Notes under the pieces: model-generated
What the model was told of the DNA's origin: nothing
Seen by the model: only the letters and a program-made list of their open reading frames with translations
Database searches by the model: none
Translations under genes and position numbers: made by a program
Shown: piece after piece, positions 1-10,851 of the stretch
How positions within the stretch are numbered: position 1 is the stretch's first letter
How the letters are laid out: each line of letters begins with the position of its first letter
Assembly: GCA_022605955.1 (NCBI GenBank)
Contig: JAKCOZ010000007.1
Span: forward strand, 31,226,991 to 31,290,990
DNA: 64,000 nucleotides
Source: Rallus limicola
Taxonomy: Eukaryota > Chordata > Aves > Gruiformes > Rallidae
Direction of reading: 5' to 3'

Positions 1-3000
1 GGAAGAAAAAGGAGTGTGAAAGGAAAATGAAGTCAAGAGTTGAAGTAACTTGCCCAAGAGCCAAATATAAAATACAGAACTAAAGTCTTTTCCACTTGCC
101 ACCAGGACCTTGGTGTTTGCTGGTTTTTATAATTCCAAAGTCCAGCCTGAGGGTCCATTTCTGAGAAAGGGCTGATTTTTTTTCATGTTACTAGGATGTA
201 AAGCAATAGGCAATTCCACCTGAAGTGGGGGATGTCCTGTTATCATTTCCTCACCTGAGAATGAGCATTTTTGTTAATGAGACCTGAGACTCCTCAGCTA
301 AGAATAAGAAAATTAATCCACTTAATAATTTTTAAATGGGATACTTGACAATTCCCCCTTGACAGGAAGCAGTAAAAATAGGAAATATTTCAATTCCCAT
401 AACCCATGGATTCCTAAGTATTACTGCATTCTCTCTCATTCCAACCATAATTAGGATAATTAATTGCAGTGGCAGGAACAGCAGGTCTTCTTCACCAAAT
501 CTCCTGCATACGAACGTTTTGTTAGTGTGTGAGAATACAGTGAAGTACCAGCTGCTGATAAAAGAGTAACTGTTCTTATTCACATGTTCCAGCTGTGACC
601 ACACAATAAAACTAAAACATGCAAGAATCCACATTTTTGTCTATTCCCACATATGCTTTGTGTGTAACTTCACTCATTGCTTCTATATACATATATACAA
701 TAGCTTTTGCCCTATTTTTCTTCTGCTCACAGCTGTATGATTTTAACTGACACCAGAAATTGGAGAAGATTACTGCTGGAAGTATTTTTATATACTTACT
801 TTACCTATGACTAGTAAAAGAATAAAGGAAATATTAAAAGGTTTCATTTAAACAAATGTTTGATTTTGATTGTTCTGGTCATTGAGTCCTGAAAGAGATT
901 CCTTTGGCTCTGATGGACAAGTCGAGACATGAGCTCAACCCTCAGCATGGACTTTGTACATTTCCTAAGATATGTCTTTATAATCTGCCCTGTTTCAGAA
1001 CTTCCCCTTCCTCTGTGCCTCAACAGTCCCAAGGAAAGGAGGAACCTACAACAGATAGCCACCATTGCAGTAAAACATGTGGTCACATATCTTAGATGTT
1101 CAAAGGACATTTAGCAGCCAGCTGCTACTGCCATCATCAGAAGTGAGGAGAAGCTGATACCCAAACCTGAGCACCAGGCAATGCAACTCTCCAACCACAT
1201 CCCACTGGCCCATGAAGCCAGTGGCCCATGAAACCTCTCCACCATGTCTTCAAATGAAAAGTGTCTGACATTGTCATGCAGGCAGCTTGATCTCCTCTCC
1301 ATGTGGTACATGGGGGTGCTCTCAGAGGGGCACAGATGTCATAACCATAAAGCCCTAACTGTCAACAGCAGCATTTGGTACAGAAAACCAGGAAAAGCCA
1401 GGGATGAGTAAGGATAAAATGGAGATGAATTATTAGATCTCTTGCTTTTCACAAAGCACACCATAAAAACACACTAATCTCACACATCAGTTGTCTGCAA
1501 ATCTATTCTGAAGGTATATTTGGGACTAGCAACTTGTTTACAGAAGAACCAGTCAGGTTCAGCTGCAGCATTGGCATTGTTTGTGCCCTAGAGAGCTCCT
1601 ACACTGCCCACCAAATTGTGCACGTCACACCCCACATGTGTGGCACACAGAATTTCACTAGCAGCAATCACTAGGACAGTCAGATGTTGCTGCCAGAGGT
1701 GCGCCGAGAAGGGGACAAGAAGGAGAAAGTAGATTTTGCCCACTTAAAGAGCCTATTAAATCAGTGCTGAACCCATGAGTGCTCTTCTGTATCTCATATG
1801 CCTCCATGTGGCTTTCAAAGAGCAGATTTTCTTTTCTGTTTCAGAAATGAAAGCTTTGGTAATCAGTAAGCCATTATTTGAATAGGCACTTGATGAATTC
1901 CTGCAGCTGACTTTAAGAATCTGTAATTTCCTCCTTGGTGGCTTTCATAAATGATAGTGAGACTGAAATGGATAGGTACCCTTCCTTGAAGGTTATTAAA
2001 ATAAATATAGCATTAACTGGATTTGGTCCCAGTGGAAGTGTACTTTGATCTCCAGCCTAGGTAATACTTCTCTTCCTCTCTTCAGATGTATTCTATCTGC
2101 TCTCTTTAGAAGTGACAATTGCAAGGGCCATCAGTTACTTGAAAGGTCTGCCATCGCAGGATTTGAAAAGCTGCTCTTTCTGTGGCTGAAACTGCACAAC
2201 CCCCACAGCCTCTTATTAAACTAAGCACTGGAGATTTTCAAGAAAAAATAAGCTAGACACCCTCAGTCCACATACCCTTTATCTACTCTTTCCTGGAAAA
2301 ACAAGGTTGTTGATTCGAAACTGAGCACCAAGAAGAATAAAGTGCTGACTAGGGATCCGTTGGGCTCTATTTCAAAGAGAAATGGTTTAATATTGTGTCC
2401 TCAAAAATAGTGGGTATTTATGAGCCAATGTTCATTATGGATTAAATACTTCTTATTAAATATAACTAGTGTTCAGTGTTGGGCATGAGTTTGACTGGAA
2501 GGTTAGAATTCAACATCTCCCAATGTCTACTCACAGACCATTTCTTCATGGGTTTCATGTTTCCCTCATGCAGTTTGTCTCATCAAGCCTCCTCTCAGTA
2601 CTATCCCACTGTTTAGGGCACCACAGCTTTCAAATCTTTGTTAAGTCTGCATGATCTTAAACCCCAGGTTTCTCTAATGAAGGCAACATAAAATCCTTTG
2701 GAAACCCATCATGATATGCTACAACCAGTCCGTTCCCAAGGCAGTAGTTCTGTCTCCCTCACTAAACATGGTGGAAAGTAAAAATCATGGCATTGTGTGT
2801 ATACAAACCAGGTAAACAGAAGAAGCAGGGCAACTCACAGAAAGGCTTCTGTATCCAATGACTGTTTCACACAGGCTAGCTAGAATCAGTGGAGACACCT
2901 TCACAAACATTTAACAAGTTTATCAGCTTTTCAAACATATCCTCCATTCACTGACTCAGTCAGTAGTCCTGACTCCCGGTAAACAGAATTACAGCAATCT

Positions 3001-4910
3001 TCCATCTACCTCATTGGGTGAAAAAAGGTTTCAAGCCACAGTTCGGATGCCTATCAGAGAATATTATATGATCTTCAGCCAAATGATAAATCACAAGACA
3101 CTGAGCCAGGAGGATGAATGTGTTACAATGCTGCACCTCTGAATGTCTCCAGCTGGAAACAGATGATGTGAATTAAACAGTAGATTATGTCAGCATTGCC
3201 ACAAGTTCAGTGCTAGCCATGGCCCACTCTCTTTGAGGAAACTTTATGTCATGAAACTCTTGACTTGATCAAAGTGGTGACTACGTAGCCATGCTACATA
3301 TCATGGGTCAGGAGTTTCAAGTTTCCTCTTCACCCAGAAGGACTACAGATGTAAATCAAGAAGAATGTCTAGACTTCCCTACACAAGGAGAAGAATGGTG
3401 ACTTCCCACAAAGTCTCTTGACAACAGCTAGGTTGCATGATGTGGAAAAGGCATTGCAAATCAGGATGACCAGTTCTGCCTCTGAATTTCCATTTGCTAC
3501 CTATATTTGTTTATCTAAATCAGTTCATTGCCTTAGAATTTAAGTTTTTTTTATACATTCTCCACTTTCTTCTCTTTCTGTATGATGCAGGGCAGGGGGG
3601 AGGGGGGACAGGTGTCTCAGGTGTCTACATGCTCCCAGGTTCAAATTATTACATTATGATTATGATTATTATTCAATGTCAGTGGAGTACCAAGAAGAGA
3701 AGAGACTCTCCACGCAGACCATGCAGATGATCTGTCTAATAGGAAAAAATAGAGGTCCAGTCTTCATCTGGAGCAGACCTTTATGTCAGCACTTACCTAA
3801 ATGGCACTACATGAACTTACCTCATCTGGCCTAGTCTGTGAAGTGTAACATATGCCACAAAGGAAACAGAAAGCTAAATCTGGAATGCATTTATACAGCA
3901 TTACAGAAAGGAGCTCAGCATAACTGAAACAGAACAAGCACTCCAGAAAACCAGCCCAACAGCACTGATTAATTGCACTGAGCTTTTTTTTAAATGAGAT
4001 CTTCAGAAAATCAGATCATCTCCAAAGGGAGGAAAAACCAGCAATGAATAAAGCTGCCAAGACAGTAGTAAGCTAGCTTCTAAAAACTGTTGGGTTTTGA
4101 ATGAATTATATATTAACTCTAGTTATTTAAGTGATTATTTTAACTGTGGTTCCCATGGGCCTGATCCAAAGATGATGAAGTCATCATCCAGAAACAAAAG
4201 GCTTGTGGCTCCACTCTAAAACCAGTAAACTTTTGTGTAGTGTACTCTGTTGTGTATGTGTTCCATAAATTACATCTGCATAGTTTTCTTATTAACAATG
4301 ATGTGAAAAATTATCCAGGCTGAAGCTTAGAAGAAGAAAGGTCATTGCTCAAGGCCATTCAAGTGATATAGGAAAAAAAATCTTACTGTAATGTGTGTCA
4401 GACTGTTAAATATCCTCCCCAGACCAATTAGAAAAGTTTCCCTTTCCCTAGGTATTTAGGACCAGATTAGATGAGAAACTTGCCAATTTGCTGCAGACAA
4501 TGATTCTCCTTAGTGGAGTATGTGGCCTGAAGAAGTGTTTAATATCAGACTTTGGTGATGTAGATATATATAACCCGCCTCCCAGATGGTATCTCAGGAG
4601 AAATACACACCTTCTCTGAAGACTTACCTCATCTCTAATTTTGGAGATCAGTTCCAAGAACTTGCCTGCACTGCACACCAACCTACAGCACAAATACGAC
4701 ACTCTTCTGTCACCCCAATCTGCTGTCCCTTTGGTGCCATGTGGTGGTGTGAGCTCTGAGAAGCTCTACACTTGCCTTATTATGATGTCCACCCTTCATT
4801 AGCTTATTAGGTTAGGTGCCACATTGGGACAATAAAACCTCATGGCCTTTTCCACCTCTGCTAGCACATCACGCTAACTTTAGCACCCAAAAAACACACT
4901 GCTTTGCTGG
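1..4910. other. Unique non-coding sequence
   Basis: I recognise no gene, RNA or transposable element here. Open frames are all under about 100 codons, overlap one another on both strands and carry no motif I know. A G-rich run at 3594-3609 and a short direct duplication of GTGGCCCATGAA-like sequence near 1185-1230 are the only local structures. Intergenic or intronic origin cannot be told apart. Confidence 0.5.
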
Positions 4911-5487
4911 TGTAATGGTTGTGGCTGGAATAGTTATTCTTCTTCATAGTAGCCCATACAGTGCTATGTTTTGGATCTGTGACTAAAGCAGTGTTTATGA
5001 CACATTAATGTTTTAGTTATTGATGAGCAGTGCTTACACAGAGTCAAAGCCTTTTCTTCTCCTCACGCTGCCCTGCCAGCAAGTAGGCTGGGGATGCACC
5101 AGAAGATACAGTTGGGACAGCTTCCTCCAAATCATGAAAGGGATATTCCATATATTATGACATTGTACTCAGCAATAAAAGTGGGGAAAAGAGGGAGGAA
5201 GAGATGATTAGAGAGATGTCATTTGACTTCACAAGTCACCATTAGGCATAAAGGAGCCCTGCTTTCCTGGAGATGGCTGAACACCTGTCTGCCCATGGGA
5301 AGTGGGGAATTAATTCCATTTTTGCTTTGCCTGTGTGTACAGCTTTTGCTTTACCTATTCAACTTCTTTATCTCAACCCACAAGTTTTCTCACTTTTACC
5401 CTGCTGATTCTCCCCTCATCCCACTGGGGCAAGAGTGAGCAAGCAGCTGTGTCAGACTTAGCTGCCTATCAGGGTTAAAACCCAACA
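4911..5487 (+). mobile_element. Solo ERV LTR, older copy (ERVL-type, avian)
   Basis: This is a complete long terminal repeat of an endogenous retrovirus. It begins TGTAATGGTTGTGGCTGG and ends GGTTAAAACCCAACA, so it has the TG...CA ends typical of retroviral LTRs. Internally it shares long blocks with the copy at 10268-10851, including the segment with TGGAGATGGCTGAACACCTG and the 3' block with ATCTCAACCCACAAGTTTTC. An AATAAAA motif near 5174 sits where a TATA-like promoter would be expected. Flanks are GCTGG (4906-4910) and GCTGT (5488-5492), a 5-bp target duplication with one later mutation. No internal retroviral sequence is attached, so it is a solo LTR left by recombination between two LTRs. 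The family name is from memory (TguLTR5-like) and unverified. Confidence 0.88.
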
Positions 5488-7924
5488 GCTGTTTGGTTAC
5501 TCTGGTCTGACCCCTAGTTCTACACAAAGATCAGAGTCCCCAACAGTGAACTTTGCTGAAAGTGAAAAAAAAAAAAGGGAAAATTTGTTCTCTGGGAGAA
5601 AACCATTTTTAAAATAAAAAACAGATTATAAACTTCCAACACATATGAACAGCTTGGTAATAATGAAAGCTTGGTAATAACCATCAATACCATGGGTAGA
5701 AACTTTTATGCCACGCAGACACAACAGATTACAAAAGAGACAACATAACACAGTAACACAGGGGGAGCACTTCCATATTTATTCATGTATCATGGAGGCC
5801 ATGTGCTAAGTCTCCTTCTGTAGTTACAGGAAAGAGACACCTTCAGAATGAATGTCATGCAATATGAATCACTGAATACTGACACTTGAATTCCAGGTTG
5901 ATTTAGGTTTCTAGCTGGGGTGTTACAACAGGTGTTTCAAGTCAAGTTAGATGGTCAGGCTGGAGGGCTATTATAGACATCTTAGTTGGTGAGTTTGAGA
6001 GAAAGAGCTGTCCCCAGATCACTGTAAGATCCTACATATCTGTCCATCAATGTGAACAAGCCCTTGTGACAGCTATATTAGGAACCTTCCACCCTGGACT
6101 TCATAAAAAAGAGCATTTGTGGGGGACACAATGTAGAAACTGCAGGTACAGGATGTGCAAGTGCTGTGGACTTTGGGCCTGTCAAGATCCTGTGTCTGGT
6201 GACGAAGGCCACAGCTTCTACTGCCTTCAAAGCAATGTAGACCAATTTGGTCTTCCATATCTTACCTGCAAATTGTGGCAGTGATTATTTCCTCCCACTC
6301 CCCATTTGCAGCTCACACAGATCCCTACTTGAGCTGGTTTGGACAGGTTTGATAAAATATTGCTCTGTGATTTCCAGCTCATAGTCTACATTGAATGAAA
6401 AGAGTCTACTCTAAACAACGAGTTTATTCTGGTTTTCCTCCTACAAATCATTCTATGGGTATATGAGGGTCTTGTGGCTGTACAATGTATCTTTAAAATG
6501 CAGAACCCCATAATCATGATAGCAGTAAGTGAAATTATGATACAAAACTGTTGAAAAGACTCCAAGCTCCATCTCACTACATTGGGTGGGAATTAATTCA
6601 AGGAATGTAAGCAATTGACATGTGGTATTGTTCTAATAAATACTCAGAATGACAGCCATAAGGCCTAACCAATGCAAGAAAAGCAAATGTCCAGACAAAT
6701 TTTCTGCGGTAAGCACTCCCAGCACTTAATATTTCCCTAGTGGCTACTGTTGTCATTACATCGTGTTCCAGTTATTCTGAGTTTTTCCACTTCTATTACA
6801 CTTCTTCATCAAAACTCTGTGAACCCACCTACACACTGCACAACTTAAATGGATGTCTAAGGGATAGTTGCACTCCACACTGCTATACAGAAGAAGCATC
6901 GTGGCTTTGCTCCTGTTAGAGCACAGGCATTTTGCAGATGAGTATTCCTGGTTGTGCAGGACTTGGACTATCCATTTTCCAGTCTGTTTTGTTGCAGTAA
7001 TACCTGGCTAATGAATTCCTCTGGCTTTGGAAAAGAACTTATCAACCATCTTAATTTTTCTCAATCTGTGGCAGCAACACAAAGATGCATAAAAAAACAT
7101 GCAACAAAAGGCCATAGGGATAAGTTCTAAGCTTCCAAACTTGGGAACAGCAGCATGTAATGGAGACACACAGAGAAACAAAAGGACGGTCAGTTATTTA
7201 AATACTTAAAATCTGAAGATGCTTTTTCAAAGATACATCCTTTAATATTAATTGAACACAGAAAAACTGTCTACAAGTTTAAACATTAATGAAATTTGGA
7301 AGACTTAGAGGAATAACTGCAAATAACATCTCTAAGCATAAGAAATCCAACTCATCTGTAACCAAAGGAGCAAAAAAAACCTCAGACAGAGCTCTACCCT
7401 AGCTTTTTATCCAGATTTCTTCTGGGAAGTGAAAATTTCACTGGAAGTCACAAAACAGTCAAAAAGAAAGATACTATTGATCCAACTTTCTATCTATTTA
7501 CAAAAGTGGAATTCAAGACATCTATGCAGAAGTGTCTGCAAGTACAGTGGTGTGGCAGCAGCAGGAACGTGAGCAGATCGAAGCATTAGTTTTTATATTA
7601 GATATGGATGGTTTCAGTTCACCGTGCTACAGCGCAAGGGCAAGTGCAACCTTGCTCCAAACTTTTTTCACAAAGTGTCTTCTACACATAGAAGAATAGC
7701 TAGTACCTTAATTTCACAAATCAGGAACAAAGTCTAGAGATACATTGTCAAGGATATATTTGTGCTTTAAATATCTGATAGAGATGTCAGGCATAGGATG
7801 AGATCTCATGCATAATCAACCCAGTGAGGCCTTACATTCAGGATAAACTAACCTAGAATTAGACAAAACTCACTGTTTATCACAGAAGATATCTATGATA
7901 AGCAAGCAAGCCAAGTGGTTAAAT
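5488..7924. other. Unique sequence between LTRs
   Basis: No coding exon or repeat is recognised. A 72-codon frame at 6066-6284 is rich in cysteine but has no zinc-finger or other regular spacing and no convincing splice sites. The stretch may conceal eroded proviral sequence upstream of 7925, but I cannot see any. Confidence 0.4.
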
Positions 7925-8888
7925 CCTCTGTGGTATGGAGGTTGATGTCTCAAATATAAATACAGGGAGGCCTGGCAGATTGATTAGATCACACTCCCAC
8001 AAACCCGCCAAGGCAAGCACTGTGTACTCAGAGTGTACAACCTCCAAGAAAATCCAACAATATGCTGGACTGTTAAAGACAACACCAAGAGCAGTAGGTG
8101 GTGGGACCTTCAAATATTGGGATACCCATTAAGCAAAGGCCACCTGGTTAGTCAACACTAGGGGGTCTGCCATTCAAGTTGGCCCTGCCAATCAAAGCTT
8201 GGCACTAGGTACTACAGAAGGAGATAAAAGTCTTTTAGTCCACATAAAGAATATGTTAGGGAAGACAGTCTGGGTTACTTTTCCCTTAGGTAAAGGCAAA
8301 CCCATCCATGGGACTGCTTTTGCTCAAAGACCTGGGTGCACTTGATAAGGTTGGATGGAAAGTCCAATGTGTACCTCAAGGGGATAGGATTTGGGGCAAG
8401 AAAAGCCAGTTATATAAATGGTATGGTGTTGGTTGCCACATGATATTGCATGTCATCACTACTAGCATTGCCATATGCCATAACAGCAGTATTACAGTAT
8501 GTGTCACCCAGGCTAATAAAGAATGAACTTTGATGAAATTGAGGAAGGTGCAGAGGTGATGAAACCAAAACTAGTTTCAGCAATAAGCACCCAGAAACTT
8601 CTCAAGACTGACATCTTCAAGCTGCCGACCACAAGCATGGACCATGCCAGATACATCAGCTACAAAGTCTGGATGTAGAAACAATCCAATAACACACACC
8701 CCTGCCCTGAGAGACTGTTATGAAAGATGTAGCTCATGAATGTTTTAGAGGGGTGGGACATAGACTAAGGCAGTGATACATTTGTGTTCATATCAGAAGA
8801 TGGGGAAAGTGATGATGATTCATGAGAATATATTGGGAAGTGTAGGACCTGAGCATGACATAGATTGTAGGGAATAAGGGGTGTGCAC
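7925..8888 (+). mobile_element. ERV internal remnant (pol-derived), inactivated
   Basis: This segment lies directly upstream of the 3' LTR at 8889 and resembles the distal pol (integrase-side) region of avian ERVL-like elements. The clearest coding trace is the frame at 7935-8132, which reads GRPGRLIRSHSHKPAKAS near its start and stops at 8132. Further coding-like stretches follow in other frames up to about 8526, including one from 8308 that contains a PQGDRIWGKK block. The reading frame is therefore broken by stops and frame changes, and no functional product is possible. From about 8530 the sequence looks non-coding, ending in a purine-rich run at 8869-8881 that may be the degraded polypurine tract used to prime plus-strand synthesis. 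Everything 5' of about 7925 (5' LTR, gag, most of pol) is missing. The family assignment is by recognition and the start is approximate. Confidence 0.7.
8869..8881 (+). other. Candidate polypurine tract
   Basis: A run of TAGGGAATAAGGGG lies seven bases before the LTR start at 8889. In retroviruses a purine tract next to the 3' LTR primes plus-strand DNA synthesis. Position and composition fit, but the spacing is slightly longer than usual and the copy is decayed. Confidence 0.4.
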
Positions 8889-9435
8889 TGTCCTGATTTC
8901 AGCTTAGATAGAAGTAGTTTTCTTTATAGTAGATGGTACAGTGCTGTGTCTTGGATTTAGTAAGAAAATATTGGTAACACATTGATGGGTTTAGTTGTCA
9001 TTAGTTGTGACTGCACTGATTCAAGGACTTTTCAGCTTCTCATGCTCTGTCAGATGCACAATAGGAGAGCACTGCCACGACAGCTGACCCAGCCTGGCCA
9101 AAGGGATATTCCCTGCCATATAATGTCATGCTCTGTATACAACTGGGGAAACTAGCTGGGAGGCAGATTTGATGCTCAGAAACAAACTGGGCATTGAATT
9201 GTGGGGTGGTTTTATTTTCCTTTTGCATGTGGTGAGCAATTGCATTTGTGTATTAATCGTATTATTGTTAATATTGTTATTATGATCATTATTCCTTTCC
9301 TTTGTTATCCTATTAAACTCTCTTTAACTCAACCCACAAGTTTATTTTCCATTCTCCTCCCCATATCTGTAAGGTAAGAGGGGTGAGCAAGCAGCTGCAT
9401 GATGCTTAGTTCCTGTCTGGGTATAAACCATGACA
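8889..9435 (+). mobile_element. 3' LTR of truncated ERV (ERVL-type, avian)
   Basis: This LTR begins TGTCCTGATTTCAGCTTAG and ends TAAACCATGACA. It shares the 3' block TTTAACTCAACCCACAAGTTT and the GAGCAAGCAGCTGC segment with the neighbouring LTRs at 4911 and 10268. It differs in the centre, where it has an AT-rich stretch (about 9250-9300) and lacks the GGAGATGGCTGAACACCTG block, so it belongs to a related but distinct subfamily. The flanks TGCAC and TAGGG do not match. That is expected for the 3' LTR of a provirus whose 5' part has been lost. The internal remnant immediately upstream supports this reading over a solo LTR. Confidence 0.85.
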
Positions 9436-10267
9436 TAGGGCACAGCAATGATATCAAGAACAGCGGCAATAGGAGCAATAACAATTATAGATGTACCTTT
9501 CCATGCTTGGAAATAACTGTAACTTTACCATAATTTTCAGATTTGTGAAAATCAAGGGGACTCTCAGCAGTCTCGTTCAGAAATCAGGGCTCTCCTTCAT
9601 ATCACAACTTCAAAATCTTTTAGAAAAGCAAAATTATTGTCTGGAGGCATCTGAACCAAAAAACATTCCTCAATCTTTTTTATTTTTATTTTTGGAGGAT
9701 TTCCTGGTTCTGCCCGTACATTGTACTCTTAATCCTGCTGCACAGTTTAGCTAAGGAGGCCACAAAGTCTGCATTACATGCTGAACATGAAATTCTTTTC
9801 CAGTTGTGGGGAAAAGACTAGGACTTTTCCCTATTGGTGTTGTGGCCTTGGGCTTAGAACAAAGTTATTCTTAGTATGGCACATTTACTTTTGTTTATCT
9901 CTCACAACAATTTTAAAATAGCTTTCTAAGACTCACGGAATCTCTCAATGTTTGCTATTTTAAAACAGATTCTTCTTTACACAAACTTAAGCAAGAGTTA
10001 TTTTTTGCAGACACATCATTGTCCTGGACTTTCTCTGTAAATGTATCTGTCTGCACAAAGGCAGGAGTTCTGCCCCCAACACTGTTTATGACTGGGTATT
10101 CATGGTTTAAGCTAGGATGAAATCTTATCCTCCAGATCAGTTATAAGAGCTTTTGTTTCACCCTATGAACACAACAGCATGCTCAGGTCTAAGGATTTGA
10201 ATGAGATACTCATAACAAGAGAACATGTTCAAAAAAAATGTCTTTCATCTTTTTTCTCTCATGAAGC
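9436..10267. other. Unique sequence between ERV 3' LTR and solo LTR
   Basis: No gene or repeat recognised. The first 50 bases are AAC/AAT-rich. A frame at 9491-9754 has no recognisable domain. Confidence 0.4.
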
Positions 10268-10851
10268 TGTGCTGGTTTTGGCTGGGATAGAGTTAGTTTT
10301 CTTCACAATAGCTATTACAGGGCTGCATTTTGGATTTGTGCTGGAAACAGGGCTGATAACACAGGGATGGTTTCATCCCTGCTGAGCAGGGTTTACAGAG
10401 AGTCACGGACTTCTCTGCTCCTCACCCCACCCCATCAGCAAGGAGGCTGGAAGTGCACAAGGAGTTGAGAGGGGACACAGCAGAACAGATGACCCCAACT
10501 GACCAAAAGGATATTACATACCATATAACATCACCCTCAGCAGATAAATCTGGGGGAAGGAGAGGAAGGGGGGGACATTCGGAGTGATAGTGTTTGTCTT
10601 CCCAAGTCACCATTAGGCATGATGTAGCCCTGCTGTTCTGGAGATGGCTGAACACCTGCCTGCCCATGGGAAGTGGGGAATGAATCCCTTGTCTTGCTTT
10701 GATTGTGTACACAGCTTTTGCTTTATCTGTGAAACTGTCTATCTCAACCTACAAGTTTTCTCACTTTCCCTCTTCCAGTTTGCTCCCCCACCCCACCAGG
10801 GATGATCATCCTGTGTGGTGCTTAGCTGCCAGCTGGGGCTAAACCATGACA
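10268..10851 (+). mobile_element. Solo ERV LTR with perfect 5-bp target duplication
   Basis: This is a complete LTR of 584 bp, starting TGTGCTGGTTTTGGCTGGG and ending GGCTAAACCATGACA. It is flanked by GAAGC on both sides (10263-10267 and 10852-10856), a perfect 5-bp target-site duplication as made by ERVL-type integrases. It contains the diagnostic blocks GGATATTACATACCATAT, GGAGATGGCTGAACACCTG and ATCTCAACCTACAAGTTTTC. No internal sequence adjoins it, so the provirus was removed by LTR-LTR recombination. It is the same subfamily as 4911-5487 but less decayed. The old U3 promoter could still have enhancer activity; nothing in the sequence shows that it does. Confidence 0.93.

Noticed and set aside
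6066..6284. Cysteine-rich 72-codon frame resembling a small secreted or zinc-binding protein
   Set aside because: Cysteine spacing is irregular, there is no signal peptide, and the frame is single-exon with no supporting context.
4911..9435. The LTR at 4911 and the LTR at 8889 as the two ends of one provirus
   Set aside because: They belong to different subfamilies, and the first has its own near-perfect 5-bp target duplication, so they are separate insertions.
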